6,701 bases of DNA from Planctomycetota bacterium (lineage in GTDB: Bacteria; Planctomycetota; UBA1135; UBA2386). Location of the stretch: assembly GCA_947455805.1 (NCBI GenBank), contig CANGSN010000173.1:1-6701 (forward strand), in the 5' to 3' direction. Under the pieces are notes generated by a model. It was not told the DNA's origin. It did no database searches and was given only the letters and a program-made list of their open reading frames with translations. The translations under genes and the position numbers were made by a program. Each line of letters starts with the position of its first letter. Position 1 is the stretch's first letter. Shown here one piece after another: positions 6,395-6,701 of this stretch.

Positions 6395-6701
6395 TCAGCC
6401 GATGCTCTTCAGGTTGAACTGCGCGTCGGCGTCGGTCGGGTCGTTCGTCAGCGCCTTCTGGAAGCAGGCGCGCGCGTCGGCGATGCGGTTCAGCTTCCAC
6501 AGGCAGACGCCGCGGTTGTTCCACACCTGCGAGTCCGTCGGCTGCATCTCCGCCGTGTGGCGGAAGCAGTCCTCGGCCTCGGCGTACTGCTCCTGGCCGA
6601 ACAGCACCATGCCCAGGTTGAACCAGGCTTCGGCGTTGTTGCCGTCGCTGGCCAGCACGGTGTTGAACGCGTTGATCGCGCCGACGTCGTCGCCGGTCAC
6701 G
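6395..6701 (-). CDS. TPR-repeat protein, C-terminal part (5' partial)
   Basis: About 102 residues are visible up to the TGA at 6397-6395; the frame continues past the right edge, so the GTG near the edge is an internal valine, not a start. The sequence holds the end of one tetratricopeptide repeat (GAINAFNTVLASDG), two complete 34-residue repeats beginning NNAEAWFNLG and TDSQVWNNRG, each closing with a Pro after the second helix, and the start of another (TDADAQFNLKSIG). TPRs are helical scaffolds for protein-protein contacts, so the partner and process cannot be told from this fragment. The gene is followed by a GC hairpin and then the ATPase gene on the same strand across a 182-bp spacer, which argues against tight co-transcription. 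Confidence 0.85.
   Translation of the reverse strand, partial: VTGDDVGAINAFNTVLASDGNNAEAWFNLGMVLFGQEQYAEAEDCFRHTAEMQPTDSQVWNNRGVCLWKLNRIADARACFQKALTNDPTDADAQFNLKSIG

Noticed and set aside
6213..6524. N-terminal extension of the ATPase frame up to 6524
   Set aside because: The extension is Arg/Glu/Pro-rich without motif and overlaps the TPR gene, which has clear repeats in its own frame.

Overview
The window is high-GC bacterial DNA with long shadow reading frames on both strands. It looks like a planctomycete (Planctomycetota) or a similar GC-rich, signalling-rich bacterium. The clues are a membrane-anchored Ser/Thr kinase carrying a formylglycine-generating-enzyme-like (FGE/sulfatase-modifying-factor) domain, a kinase-associated ECF-type sigma factor nearby, and weak or absent Shine-Dalgarno sequences at several starts. 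Taxonomy is inferred from gene style only.

Layout from left to right. (1) 1-2915, minus strand: a very large Ser/Thr kinase gene, open at its 3' end because it leaves the window. It encodes a kinase domain, one transmembrane helix, a coiled-coil-rich region and an FGE-sulfatase domain. (2) 2916-3168: a 253-bp gap with no convincing gene. (3) 3169-3714 and 3711-4226, both minus: a translationally coupled pair joined by an ATGA overlap. The upstream gene encodes an unrecognised 171-aa protein, possibly hotdog-fold; the downstream gene encodes a small multi-pass membrane protein of the isoprenylcysteine/phospholipid methyltransferase type. (4) 4321-5022, plus: an ECF-type sigma-70 factor, divergent from that pair. 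(5) 5055-6212, minus: an AAA-type ATPase with a C-terminal DUF4143/PD-(D/E)XK-like domain, convergent with the sigma gene; a hairpin between them contains parts of both stop codons. (6) 6213-6394: a 182-bp spacer with a GC hairpin and an unusual leader in front of the ATPase. (7) 6395-6701, minus: the C-terminal part of a TPR protein whose start is outside the window.

The most coherent functional reading is that the kinase, the sigma factor and the two-gene pair form one signalling neighbourhood. The kinase would sense outside the cytoplasm and phosphorylate, and the sigma factor would drive transcription, with the lipid- or membrane-modifying pair between them as a possible output. This is inference from gene order and known ECF-kinase associations; no promoter motif seen here proves it. 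The ATPase and the TPR protein look unrelated to that unit.
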